Shown: piece by piece, positions 10,795 through 24,599 of the stretch | Layout of the letters: each line of letters starts with the position of its first letter | Numbering within the stretch: the first letter of the stretch is position 1 | Assembly (NCBI GenBank): GCA_000697055.1 | Contig: JNDT01002278.1 | Span: 1-64,000, forward strand | Direction of reading: 5' to 3' | Length of the DNA: 64,000 nt | From: Saksenaea vasiformis B4078 | Taxonomy: Eukaryota; Mucoromycota; Mucoromycetes; Mucorales; Saksenaeaceae | Translations under genes and position numbers: made by a program | The notes under the pieces: model-generated | Told to the model about the DNA's origin: nothing | The model's database searches: none | The model's input: the letters and a program-made list of their open reading frames with translations, nothing else

Positions 10795-13700
10795 ATGACC
10801 GTACCACCACCCCAGTTACGCTCGAAGCGCAAAAGGAAAAGGCCGGTTGAATCAGGGATATCAGTAGACCAAGCACTTGAGGCCTTGTACAGTGTCTTCC
10901 ACGATCAACTGAAAGCGATAGTTTTAAAAAACCTTGAAGATAAACCCAAGAAAAAGTCTACAAAAAAAGCACGTCAGCAGTCAAAAGAGAAGAAACAAGA
11001 AAAGCAGAGAAAAAAATTGCAAGAACTACGAGAAAGTCTGGAGAAGGCAGATCGCGTTCCAAGGTCGTCGTTCGAACAAGCTGATGATATGATTAATGCA
11101 GAACAAGGGACTACCAGGAGGACTCTTGCTTCAAAATATCCTGGATTAGGGCAGATTGGCGCCCTTTGGCAAAAATATGCCATCGCAAATTTTGATGACG
11201 CTGCCGAAAAAGCACAGAAAGAAATTGAAGAACAAGTGCAGGCGGAAGAACAAGGCTGCAGCATGGATACTACTGAAAACAATGAAAGCGAGGATGAAGA
11301 GAACACGATCCGGGCATGCTCGGTTCGATTATCTGGAATCTTACGAGGTGATCTGGATGATGAAGTGAAACAAGTGTTTCTCGACACCATAACTGCCACA
11401 GCCGAACAAGTTACGGACTACGCCGCTGAACTTGGGGCAGCAGTACATGCAACCATGCTAAACTACGCTGGCAGTACCGTCATATTGGACCCGCATTCAA
11501 GCAAGCTCGTTATCAGCAGGACAGCCCAGAGATGTTTAACGTTTTGGAAGTTATTCCCAAAGAATCAGTTCGCAATCCAGAAGCTCTGAACTCGAATTTG
11601 ACGGTACCAGTGGTGCCACTGCCTGACAATGTGTCGAGATATCTGAAGGCTTTGCCACAGAAGAGCAATGATGAATTCAGCAACCTCTTCAGCGAAGCCC
11701 ATTTGCAATTTATCCATTCGAGCTGTTTCGGGAGACAGACTTATAAGGCTAGTGAAAAGCGTTTCTGGTCTGCGCTGCAACACCCAATGTTGAAAGGTTT
11801 GCCAAAACCACCTACCGGCTTAAGCACCACAATGCACTTTCAGCTGAAGCAATACGCCACCAATCTACAAACCATGTGGGCAGGCGGTTTGTTTTATAAA
11901 TCGATCAATCACCTACTCCGTATACTTCTTAAACTAAACCTTGCCCCTGAAAGAGAGCGAAAAGTCCGTCAGATTGCCGAGAAAAAAGCAAAAGAGAAAG
12001 AAAAGCAACGGGAGGAGAGTATCAAACCAATGAAGAGGAAAAAGGAATGGCATCGGCATCGGCATCAGATCAAAGGACGAATAAAACAAGAACGCAAGAA
12101 TTTAAGACGCCTGAAGAAACGGCTGGAGGTGGAAACGGATCAAAATCAAAGGATTAAACTGTTGCGACGTGAGAAATCGTGCACAGATGCGATTACAAGA
12201 TTGCAATCACGCACGAGAGAGGAATATATGCCCAAGAAAGGTGAAAATCCACAGTCTCGGAAGGATGAAGAGGTGAGCGCAATATCCGATGTCATCGACA
12301 TATTAACAGATCAAACGTCATGTAGCCTGAAGGTGAAATAACTGAGTTGGATATCCCTGTGTATATAGGTGGAATAGACGATGAAGGAGTATATGAGGCA
12401 ATTGAGATGGCAATCGAAGAGATGCAAGAGGAATCAGAAGACATTCAGGCGAATGACGCGAAGAAAAAGCCCAGCAGAAGGAGATTGATACGAATTCAAG
12501 CTATTGCAAAGAAACTGTTGCTATCAGCAGATATTGAAGGAAAAGTGAATGACGCTGATGTCTCGGGGTTGTGGAACGATGATGATAACAAGCTCCAGAA
12601 GTTCGAGATAGATACCGTCGTTCAGATTACGAATGCGCTAAGACCATATATACCGAAAGGACGATCAAGTACTGCGATTGCCTTGCGTGTTCGGTTTGTT
12701 TTGTTATCGAATACCGTTCTCAATGCTACTGGATACAGTAAATTCAGTGCTAACATCTGTCCAGCGATCAGCCCTGCCTCAATCCATGCATTGCCTCTCG
12801 ATGCGGCGTCCATATATGAACTCTTTGGTTCGACTTCTGCAAAATTCGACTTATACACAGAAGATGGAAGCGCGATTGAAAATATTAGGCAAGCTCAAAC
12901 GAACAAAGCCGCCGTAATCGGCTCCTTCTTTGATCAAGACAAAATCACTCGTATTTGCAGTGCTCGCGGTTTGGAACCACGGTGGCAAGTAACTGTTACA
13001 CCCCAACAAATGGCGATGATTGATGGGAACGTTCAAAAAGGAAGGAACATAACTGTATCTCATTATGAACAAAGAAGGAAGAACGCAAAATGGAAGAATA
13101 CGGACGAGGGGAACAGTTTCTTTGAGAATGAATCAGACCGAGATATTCCAACCGTTACAACGTTCCTGGAAGATGCAAAATGTAAGGTCAAAGTTCTGGA
13201 GTCGGCAGAAAGACAATCAAAAAAGGCGTTACAGCAGGCAGAAAATGTTGTCCAAAATCGGACAGAAGAGCATCAACGGAGAAAAGATGCTATCCAAAGG
13301 AAAATCCGGGACAAACGTAAGCGCCACAAAATAAATATCAGCGATGCAAGGGGAAGGAAAAGCAAAGCGAGAGCTACGAAGATTTGAAGACGTCGAAATT
13401 GGAGCGCGCAGAGAAACAACATAATTTAAGCAAGATACGGTCGGAATTGGCAGATCAGCGAAGGCGGCGATATTTATGTCAGAAGGTAACTAAAGGATAT
13501 CGCATGCACCAGTCAATCAACCGAATTAAATCAAACTATAGCAACTGGATGGTCTCACGAAGAAGCAAAAGGGAAAGGAAAAGGAGTCAGAGGGAGACAA
13601 TGAAGAGGAGGAGGTAAAGATGTGTAAGGTTACAAGTTGGAATCGCCCAGGTTGCGAAGCCAGTACACAGTTCCTTGACATCACAGAGCTGGATCGGCAA

Positions 13701-14760
13701 GTCAGCCAGGATCACAAGAAAGCTATTACCTTTGGCGGGACGGATTATGGGTTGAGGGTTCTGGCGACAACTGTCCCTCTTACAATGGAACGCGCTCGCT
13801 TACACTTCAACTTACACAATCGCCAATTGGACGATACCCAGATACCAATATCCATTCCTGAAGAAATGTCCAGACTCCCAAAACCAATGCGGATCACGGC
13901 GGGATATCTGGAAGAAAAAACCTTTTCCAGGAAGTTTCGCAAAAAAAGAGAAAGGAGGAAGAGGGTATAATAATGCAGTCAGTGAATTCAGGGTCTCACT
14001 TCATATTAGAACGATTCAGAAGTTAAGACCGCGGAAAAAAAATTGCAAGAAAGTTCGTCGGCTTTAGCAATCACTGTAGAACAGGTTTTAGAGTCGCAAG
14101 AGGTACTATCCTTGTTTTTGTCCTCTACTCTGACCATTCAATCCATAGTAGGTGAAAAGAAACTGCCGAAAACAATTGCGATCATTTTACCACTCAAACC
14201 ATGCTCACCATGAGAAACGCACCCAGGCGCTGTTTACCAGCCGCGCTTATGATCAAATTGCTGCGCAGGAACGGAGGTTTGTCAAGACAGCTGCCAAGAC
14301 CGAGAAGCATGGTGCACAAAACATCGTGCCTATCATGGCCATAGGAACTCAGGGCACCGGTGTCGGTTCTCGACTGAAGGGTCATATTAGACGTGGAGGG
14401 GCATGGCTGCGTAGACGACATCGCCTTTATGTGCCAGTGTCAATGACGAACGAGCACCGGAGTTCTCAGTTATGTGTCTACTGTTTTGGAAGAGTGGAGA
14501 GGGCCAAAGCTCGGCGAAGAAAGAAGGGAGAGTGGAAGACAGTGAGGGTAAACGGTGCCTCTCAGTGTGTCAATCCGAGTTGCACAGCGTACCGATCAGG
14601 CCATGCTACGCAAAATAGAGACGTTCAAGCAGCTCTTGCAATAGGTCTGGCATGCGCAAGCAATGTCCTGTCTGTAGATAGAAGAACGTTAGCACCTTTC
14701 GACCCCAGCAATTTCTCGGCTGGAAGACCATTCATTCCCGGCGCCACCAATTATCGATAA
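10795..14760 (+). pseudogene. Divergent Fanzor (TnpB-like RuvC nuclease), frameshifted
   Basis: Consecutive plus-strand frames cover about 1200 codons. An N-terminal basic coiled-coil region comes first (10795-11520), then helical regions (11532-12330 with SEAHLQFIHSSCFG, and 12330-13385). RuvC-I is at FGGTDYGLRVLATT (13733-13775). After 14152 comes the C-terminal part: IMAIGTQGTGVGSRLKGH, then TNEHRSSQLCVYCFG, a zinc ribbon (CVYC...CVNPSC) and RuvC-III QNRDVQAALAIG. This order (RuvC-I Asp, alternative Glu before a four-Cys ribbon, RuvC-III Asp) is that of Fanzor proteins, the eukaryotic relatives of TnpB. Known family activity is RNA-guided DNA cleavage. Frame changes are seen near 11510-11540, 12320 (consistent with one lost C), 13380 and 13490-13560. 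The stretch 13970-14150 may hold an intron. I judge it a recently inactivated copy. Subfamily: a long type found in Mucorales, from memory, different from the copy at 21.6-24.1 kb. Confidence 0.75.
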
Positions 14761-15578
14761 ATTACCGCCAACTGTATGACATGTATACACTAATATTACA
14801 CCCGTATTTTGAAGGTGCGCGACCTCTCCACGGAAGCTCTGCGAAGAGTAAGCACTGCCTCTGCCTTTGCGATAATAACCCTTTTATCAAATGAAGATTG
14901 AGTGGATCGGGACCTGTCGCCATGACAGGAGTTATCGTGAATTCTGGATCAGGTAAAGAAAATCAAACACAGTATTACAGTTTTCTGACTTTTTTTTTGA
15001 GACACAGATGAGATCTAGGGTTCAGATATTGTATCTGAGCAACGGTCTCTGCTGATCTATTTGATCGTCAAATGGAAAGCAATCAATGTACTACATAGTG
15101 GATTACAACAACTCCCTTGGATTGAGTGAACTAGTCCTGTAATGGCCTGATTTTAAACAATTGCACTGTGCTACAACCTTATTGCTTTTTCTTGAAAAAC
15201 GAAACAGCTAATATAATATTGTGAATTCACATGGCAATCTTCTCAACAAGCCAATTGTTGCAGCAACTGGCGTCGAGCAGAAAAAATGTCATGCAGATAA
15301 CGTCCGAGTCTAACAGCCCTATTTTATTTCTTTCCTCTTTTTCGTTCTTCCATGGGAAAAAACAGCATCAATAACAAGATCTCTCGATTTGTAAGATAAT
15401 GGGAACGAAATTGTGCCAAGAGTGAAAGCCGTCGTTGAATACGGGAGACTTCCCCGCATCAACAAGCCACATTGTCCATCACGTGTCGTACGTGCAATCT
15501 CGACTTCCCCAATCGATAACCTGAACAGCACCTTTTTCTTTTCTTGTTATTACGTTTCCATCACATCAGCATTAAACC
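14761..15578. other. Intergenic, upstream of PP4 gene
   Basis: Holds the stem-loop at 14913 and a T9 tract near 14990. A minus-strand frame at 15531-15319 (70 codons) has no recognisable similarity and overlaps the presumed PP4 promoter. I do not support it as a gene. Confidence 0.5.
14913..14929 (+). other. Stem-loop 150 nt past the Fanzor-like stop
   Basis: CCTGTC-GCCAT-GACAGG, a six-base-pair stem with a five-base loop. TnpB and Fanzor guide RNAs usually overlap the 3' end of the nuclease gene and the transposon end, so structured sequence here is a candidate part of such an RNA or end. That link is inference. Confidence 0.35.
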
Positions 15579-16959
15579 ATGGGACAGCTTGACAGGTGGG
15601 ACTTGGTCACATCAAGTCTGACACATATTAACGCAGTGATGAACCAGACAACTAGACCAATTAAGAAGGGGGGAAATCATCACGGAGCAAGAAGTCAAAG
15701 AATTGTGCAACAAAGCGAGAGAAATTTTAATAGAAGAAAGCAATGTACAGAGGGTTGATGCCCCTGTGACGGTACGGTTTAAAATTTGAGAGATTGGGTT
15801 TCTCAAGCTGTTCTAGATTTGCGGCGACATTCATGGTACTTACACTAGCGTTATAAGTTTGTATCCAACACTCAACCGCTAACGTAAAAAAGGCCAATTT
15901 CACGATTTGAAGGAGCTATTCAAAGTTGGTGGCGAATGCCCGGACACGAATTATCTTTTTATGGGTACGCATCTACATATGGTCCGGAAACACCTTTGCC
16001 AACGATTACGCAATAGGCGACTTTGTGGATCGAGGATTCTACTCAGTTGAGACATTTTTGCTACTGCTGGCGCTCAAAGTACGGTATCCGGATCGAATTA
16101 CACTTATTCGTGGAAATCACGAGAGCAGGCAGATTACTCAAGTCTATGGATTTTACGAAGAGTGTCTCCGTAAATTCGGTTCCGCGAATGTGTGGCGATA
16201 CTGCTGTGAAATTTTTGATTATCTGAGCCTGAGCGCCATCATTGACGGCAAGATTTTCTGCGTCCATGGTGGTCTCTCTCCAAGCATTACCACCCTAGAC
16301 CAGGTAGGGATATATGCTTGTGACATGATGACTTGATGACAACATTAATAGATTCGAACAATCGACCGAAAACAAGAAGTGCCTCACGATGGTGCAATGT
16401 GCGATCTCTTATGGTCTGACCCTGAAGGTAAATATGTCAGCGGTGACCAGTGCAAATTCACGCTATTATGATAGATATTGATGGATGGGGCTACAGTCCT
16501 CGTGGTGCTGGATATTTGTTTGGTGGAGACGTTGTTAAAAGCGTGAGTATAGTGTCGAAGGCTCGCTGTTAAACTAATCATGAAAAAGTTCTTACATACG
16601 AATGATCTCGAATTGATTGCACGTGCACATCAACTGGTGATGGAAGGCTATAAGCTTATGTTCAACAACACTGTGGTTACAGTTTGGTCAGCCCCTAACT
16701 ACTGCTACAGGTAAACTATGCTTCAGTGTCCTCAACCATCACACTCAACTTTTCTTTTTTCTCTTTCTCTCGTAACAGATGTGGCAATATCGCAGCAATA
16801 TTACAAATTAATGACTACCTTAAACAAGAATACAAGTTATTTGATGCTGCACCACAGGTACAGAATACATTATTACGCAAAGGATACTAAACAAGGATAA
16901 TATAGCAAGAGTTCCATGGCGCACCTGCAAAAAAATCAGTACCGGACTACTTTCTTTAA
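15579..16959 (+). CDS. PPP4C: Serine/threonine protein phosphatase 4 catalytic subunit
   Basis: Ten exons: 15579-15595, 15648-15771, 15817-15835, 15893-15964, 16017-16303, 16352-16427, 16475-16542, 16589-16710, 16779-16857, 16906-16959. The total of 918 nt gives 305 residues (human PP4C has 307). The PPP-family metal-binding motifs are intact: GDIHG, split between exons 3 and 4; GDFVDRG; RGNHESR; HGG at 16266-16274; and the late histidines in [11 protein letters not shown] and [12 protein letters not shown]. The protein ends PDYFL, the conserved carboxymethylated tail of PP2A/PP4/PP6. [20 protein letters not shown] and the end [13 protein letters not shown] fit PP4 better than PP2A. Known role: DNA-damage recovery, centrosome and cell-cycle control with PP4R2/R3 subunits. 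Two microexons (17 and 19 nt) make automatic gene models likely to fail here. Confidence 0.95.
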
Positions 16960-17424
16960 ACCCGTACCCCTACTTTTCGCTACTCCTATTCCGATATTAC
17001 ATCTTTTTCTTCCAACAAAGATATTGCATTATTTGATCGAGAACTGTATGGATACTTTAAAAGCAACATGAACTTCATGATATACGTGATAGAAAACACT
17101 GCTATACACAATCCTTTGAACCAGCTTCTCGACTACTGGATATTGTTACACGACGTTTGAGATACGCATTTATCAGCAGGCGATTTCCTCTCAGCGTATC
17201 CTACCGTTTATTAAACAAATCTTTACGCCAATCGATATAAAATTTTGGGTCCATGAGGAACCATTTTTATGCTCAGAAAGGAATCAAGTATGCGTTCGTT
17301 GATCCATAAGTTGGCAACAAATTCATACAATACTTATATCAATGCGGCCCCTCGATGGACGCGAAATTCATATAGACAAAATAAAAACATGTTCATGGTC
17401 AATAAATGGACAATACTTGGATGT
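16960..17424. other. Intergenic after PP4 gene
   Basis: AT-rich sequence with no supported gene. A weak plus-strand frame from 17269 runs into the repeat copy that follows. Confidence 0.5.
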
Positions 17425-17815
17425 CATTTTACTTACCCAGAAGGTAATCCCACACTATTTGCGGGTGCCACATCCCGCACCATTTCGGTGGGAGTGATTG
17501 TTTGCGACTTCCATGGAGCGGCCAATTTCTTTGTTTTACGACCAGGAGTCTAAGCAATCGATCAAAAGACATGAGTTTCTGTGTGCATAGTAAACCCCGG
17601 TACGTATCGAGAACGTTTCATGTCGGAAACGGAGCCAAAGAGGAAAAAAAAGGAATTCATACGTCCCTTTAAATACTATCACTTTACGCGTTCCGATTGG
17701 TGCATTAGAGAACCTATTGCAACGAGCCAGCAAAATACAGCTTTGATTTGACGTAGAGGCATCCGCTTCTCTGCGCAAGAACTCTCTGCTCCTTAGCGCA
17801 GGATTAAGGTGGTGC
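17425..17815 (+). repeat. Dispersed repeat, copy 2, with TTACCC stem-loop
   Basis: Begins TCATTTTACTTACCCAGAAG with the complement GGTAA close behind, then CATCCCGCACCATTTCGGTG at 17470-17490, then CTTCCATGGAGCGGCCAATT, then about 270 bases matching the reverse complement of 335-610. The same TTACCC/GGTAA stem-loop plus CCCGCACC block is found at 51.2 kb, and a weaker version on the minus strand at 39.1 kb. In the plus frame a stop-interrupted peptide (TISVGVIVCDFHGAANFF) parallels that of copy 1. Confidence 0.7.
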
Positions 17816-18669
17816 TAACGTAAGATAATATCCAGATGATGGAAATGTGTATTCAAAATCCAGTAATTTCCACGAAAACAAGAAAGGTTCGCCTGCAACC
17901 GAAGATCTCATGCGCAAATCCTCGAGCTGCTAAAGTACTGGATTCCGAGTGAGCGTTTGCATTAAATAAATACTACGTGATATTCCAGTTGAATAAATTT
18001 TGCACTGGAGAGCGATGCGTCTTTGCGGTGAGGAGCGGCTCATTTTGCGTTAATCCAAGGAACAGTTCGCGCCTAGATGACCTCAGGTTTGCATTAAAGT
18101 GCTTTAGCGATGGGATTTCGGTATGCTTCGGAAGCAGTAAAAATGTCTCGAGACAAGAATAAGTTTCATCCAAAAGGAACCATATTTAAAGGCTCGCACG
18201 AGCCATTTTTAAATTCTTTGGCTCTGTTTTTCGAAAAGCCATCCCTGGTAAGGATGCCAATTTATATACGTTCAGGATTATTCATGTTTTTATATCTATT
18301 CTTTAGCCTGCATGGCCTCTGTCCCGAACCGTCTCGGCTGTGGTGTAGAAGGTCATGCTATCATTCTGATTCTTTCGCGAGGGTGCTGGAACGTATGCGA
18401 GGTTTAGACTCTTCGTCGTGTACTTCACCCCGCAGTATGCATTTGCGGATGCTCCCTGAGTCTGTTAAGAATTGAGTGTTTTATTCGTCTCGTTACTCCT
18501 ACCCCACCATAACAATTCTTTAGTAACAACGATATTTTTTGTTCTGTCTTAGAAAGGCTTTGTCTCTTATATGTACACCTCCTCTTTCTGAAAATTCTCA
18601 CATCGCCAAGATTATAAAGTATCAGTAGGAACGCTGGTTCCTACCCGCATATACATGATTTATTGATTG
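17816..18669. other. Intergenic, decayed repeat
   Basis: No gene supported. A stretch at 18314-18350 (CCTCTGTCCCGAACCGTCTC and following bases) is about 80 percent identical to 38901-38937, so part of this region belongs to a second dispersed repeat. A frame of 121 codons at 18110-18475 has no recognisable similarity. Confidence 0.45.
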
Positions 18670-21152
<2,483 letters not shown>

Positions 21153-21550
21153 GTCGTGATGCTGTGATAAGTCAGTCAAAAAGTGAACAAATGAAAACCC
21201 AATTTACAGGACTTCTGCGTCAGTTAAATTATTTTGTGTCAGCTCCGAAAGAACTGGCGCTGGGAAGTCAGAATTGCTACAGGCAAAGACCTGAAATGGA
21301 ACTCAGACTGCACGTAGAAGCCGCAGGTGACTTCGCAAATCTCATGTTTCTTTCTTCATTTACTGTTTTCTGAAAATGAGTTTGCGCCGCCTAAAATGAC
21401 TTTTTGCGTCGTACGAGAAGTTACCGATGCGAACACCTAAAAGATCGATCAATTAAATTGTTCTAAGCTTCACCTATCTCATGACAAGCTTACCGTAAAA
21501 ATCCTAATCCCCTCGAAAGGGGAACCTGTGTTCGTTACGGTGATTTCTTT
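21153..21550. other. Fanzor 3' flank: stem-loop and direct repeats
   Basis: Between the Fanzor stop codon (21551) and the Snf1 start. A stem-loop TCCCC-TCGAAA-GGGGA lies at 21508-21523, only about 30 bases past the Fanzor stop. Two near-identical direct repeats, AAAATGAGTTTGCG (21373-21386) and AAAATGACTTTTTGCG (21393-21408), sit further out. Such features fit a transposon end or the 3' part of a Fanzor guide RNA; this is inference. Confidence 0.45.
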
Positions 21551-24120
21551 TCATTGTGATCGTGGCCTTGAAAAACGCTCTGGTCTTCCTTCTCCGGCCC
21601 AGATCGACGCGGAAATTGCGAACATATTCTTACTCGCATTGACATCCCTCTGCCACAACATTCCACAGTGTTTGCAAACTGGAATGCTGTGACGAGGGGC
21701 ACCGTCCGCTGTAATTACCTTTTCCAGTGTTCGATCGTTGCAGTTGTGACATATCTATAAGCAGCTTTAACATCCTATTTGATTTATACACTAATACCTG
21801 AGATGTCAGATATTCGTCCATCTTCACCGCAATTAGTTCTCCTCTCCGTTCTCTCCTCTTTAACATCTTCCACAGCTTTCCTACAACTCCTGGCCGGTGT
21901 CCTTTGATCTTCATGCCGTCCTTTCCGAACATAGCATCACCGAATACTATTAACGGCATCTTGTTTGTCTTTTCATATACTGAAGGTTTCCGCTTTCTTA
22001 TGCCTTTGCAACGAGTTAGCGATGCTCGCATTGCTGATATGGGTGGATTTGATCTACTAGGAATCCAGCCTGGTTAAACAAGTTTAGTCGGCTATTCATA
22101 CCTGTTGCTTTTTCTCTTATCTTCTCGTCTCTTGCGGTTCTTCTTTCGCTTTTTACGGTTCCGCTTGGTATGCTTCCGCCTTTTCCGATTATATTTTTTC
22201 CCGCCTGTTACCAATATGTTTGCCATCTCTTCAGCCGCCCGCTGGCGACCCTGGTAATTGCGAAACCGTGCTTCGGCCCTTGATGGCCCATAGAATGCAA
22301 ATAAGACGTTCAAATGTCGAAAAATGCACCGAAGGTAGGCATTGTAAGATTCAACGTCTTGTGTCTTCCCGGTCTCCAAATCTGTCTCGATTGCTTCAAT
22401 TCCAGCCGCCTTCTTTTCCGATTGAAGTCGTTTTTGTCGCAGTGGTGACCCTGTATACGTGTAATACTCCCGCGTAGAGCATCTACGGGTTTCATGCGGG
22501 TTCCTTCCATCTCCATATGCCGCCGTGAATACTTGTGATCGCCCAGGATCGACAGCGCACGGTTTGAAATGGTCATTGACTTCTTCTTGTGTGAAGTCTC
22601 TAGGAGTTAGCTCTGTGTCCAGAGTTTCCAGTTCAGCCTTCTTCGATTTTCTTGCAAACAGAAAATCAACTGCAAATCCATCCGAATTAATCTGGTTCGT
22701 GAACATGGTCCCTTTCTCGGCTGCGGACGCTTTTAGCTCGTCAAGACTAGTCATCGCTGAAAGTCAGTTTCTTCTCTTATCTTAAAGAGCTATTACCTCG
22801 CGTATCCTAACTTCTTGAAGTTAAAGATAGTGTGAAACATGGTGAGATTTTCATCATAATCCGCTCCGACTGACAACGGTGACAAACACGCTAAAGCTTT
22901 CGCGTTAATGCTTGCAAACCGCCAGTGCAAAGACGGTAACGGTGATAGGCTGAAACGTCGGGGAAGGTTCTCGTCTGATTCCTCGATATTTTGATATTCT
23001 TCGTCGTATGATTGTAAAATGTGAGCAAGCGTTGGAATGAACTTTCCTGGTGAAGCGGATATCGCCTCGGCTGTGCGGGAACAGGGATGATATCAGACAA
23101 TTCCTCGCAAATAGAGATTACTGCATTAATAATATCCGTGGAGATAAGATCGATAGATGAAAGGCCACTGAGAGTCTCTACCGGCAACTTGTTCATAGAT
23201 GTATTCCGAAGCGACGGCTTTGGCGGAACCATTGGATAGGCTCTGATAAAATAAAAAGTCAAAGCTGCATTAGTCTTTCTTTACGAACTTCGCTGTGCAT
23301 ACCGGCACTGAAGTCTTCAGTTTTCGAAATCCAAACTGAACAACACGATTTTCGAAGTTTTCGACAATGTTATTCATGTACGTTGTAGCCAATGTTTTAC
23401 ATGCAGCTGATAAATAATCACTATACCCAGAGTAGTGGTGCGCGGAAAAAACGATCTCAGCACGTTGTAGCCAGAACTCGTGCCAGCAGACAAGAATATC
23501 ACGGGGCATGTTGGGGTTTTCGTTTGTTATAGTTTTTCCCATGACCAATTGGCACACGGAATACCAGAACGCCTGTGTATAGATGTACGTGCTTATCTCT
23601 TCGTGAGCATGAGAAACGATATACCCATTGACAAATATCTGTGCTCGGAATATGACTTGTCGCAGGAAACTGCAAAGATTGACGATATTTCGTGGAACTT
23701 GATCGCGATAGGCCGGCCGGATCACGGATTCAAGTGGAATCTTTCGAGTATATCTTTCGTGATCTTTGCCAAATTCGTGGACGATTCTTTCTTCCATTGT
23801 TCTTCGATGATTTGCGCATGCCTTTGACCTAGACGAGGAATGGTTTTGCGAACCGCACGAAGGACATGGGGTCCAGACCAGCGTTCGGATTTCTTGAGCT
23901 TTGAGCCTTCTCGATTCGTCCTCTTCTTTTTGCTTGCGAATGTTCTTTTTCCTCCATTTCTGTAAGTTTTCTTTTCTTCCCCACTGTGGTCCGCCTGTAA
24001 GCGATCTGTGTATGTTAAGGATTTTCTCCCTACCACGTTCTCTGCCAAAATCCTTATTCAATGGGCATGCTTTAGATCTTTTCGTTTTGTGCCCTTCACC
24101 CGCACAGTCTTTGCATATGA
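21551..24120 (-). CDS. Fanzor RNA-guided nuclease (TnpB-like), near-intact
   Basis: Six exons in frame: 24120-23303, 23242-23182, 23070-22797, 22746-22102, 22056-21798, 21754-21551 (about 753 codons). The first exon starts with two zinc knuckles of identical spacing, C-x2-C-x4-H-x7-C (ICKDC...GH...KAC and CPSCGSQNH...KAC). The helical region RAQIFVNGYIVSH...FWYSVCQLVMGK...IVENFENR follows. RuvC-I is CAVDPGRSQVFTAAYG (about 22570-22520). Then come a Lys/Arg-rich stretch, PLIVFGDAMFGKDGMKIKGH, the Glu-bearing KMDEYLTSQICHNC, a zinc ribbon ending VCKHCG, and RuvC-III WQRDVNASKN. Known family activity: RNA-guided double-strand DNA cleavage. Frame is kept only if 23181-23071 is spliced as a 111-nt intron; otherwise two frameshifts lie there. 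The start exon upstream of 24120 is not found (an acceptor TTCAAACAG abuts it), so the 5' end is incomplete. Flanked by Snf1 and a dead Tc1-type transposase. Confidence 0.85.
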
Positions 24121-24599
24121 CTGTTTGAAAATATACATTAATGCGAACGGTTGAGATAGGTATTGCAAACCTCTTTTTCGTTTTCTACTTTTTCTTCAGC
24201 AAGTTTTATTGTCTTTTTTAGGAGTACAAGGATGAATGTAACGTTTATAAAAAAATCGATAGAAGCAAGCAAGATCTGTGTTAACGTCAGAAAGGGTGGA
24301 AGCATGGCATAGAGGGTAGTGAAGATGAAACGAAAGAGAGATGATGGATAAAATCAGAAAATGATGTCAAAGCAGAGACATCAAATTAGACTCGTCACAA
24401 CACTATACTTTGCTTAATTAACCGCTTCAAAGCGTGGGCAGTCAAAGACAACAAAAAAGTATCATCCTTCAATAAACCGTATTGTTAGGAAGACCTACAA
24501 GCTATTGCCTCACTTTACCAAGCAACAAGGTAATGAAAAGAAGGTCAATGTAAGAACCTTATTCCGGTGTACCGATCATTACTGCTCAGGTGACAGCTA
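24121..24599. other. Fanzor 5' flank, start exon unresolved
   Basis: Should contain the first exon of the Fanzor gene on the minus strand. A lysine/glutamate-rich frame (KLAEEKVENEKE, about 24215-24175) ends at a possible donor GTTTGC, but no convincing ATG precedes it. No other gene is seen. Confidence 0.4.

Noticed and set aside
14194..14421. Minus-strand frame of 75 codons inside the first Fanzor-like gene
   Set aside because: It is the shadow of the strongly conserved plus-strand RuvC/zinc-ribbon frame.
15319..15531. 70-codon minus-strand frame upstream of PP4
   Set aside because: Sits in the expected promoter and shows no similarity.
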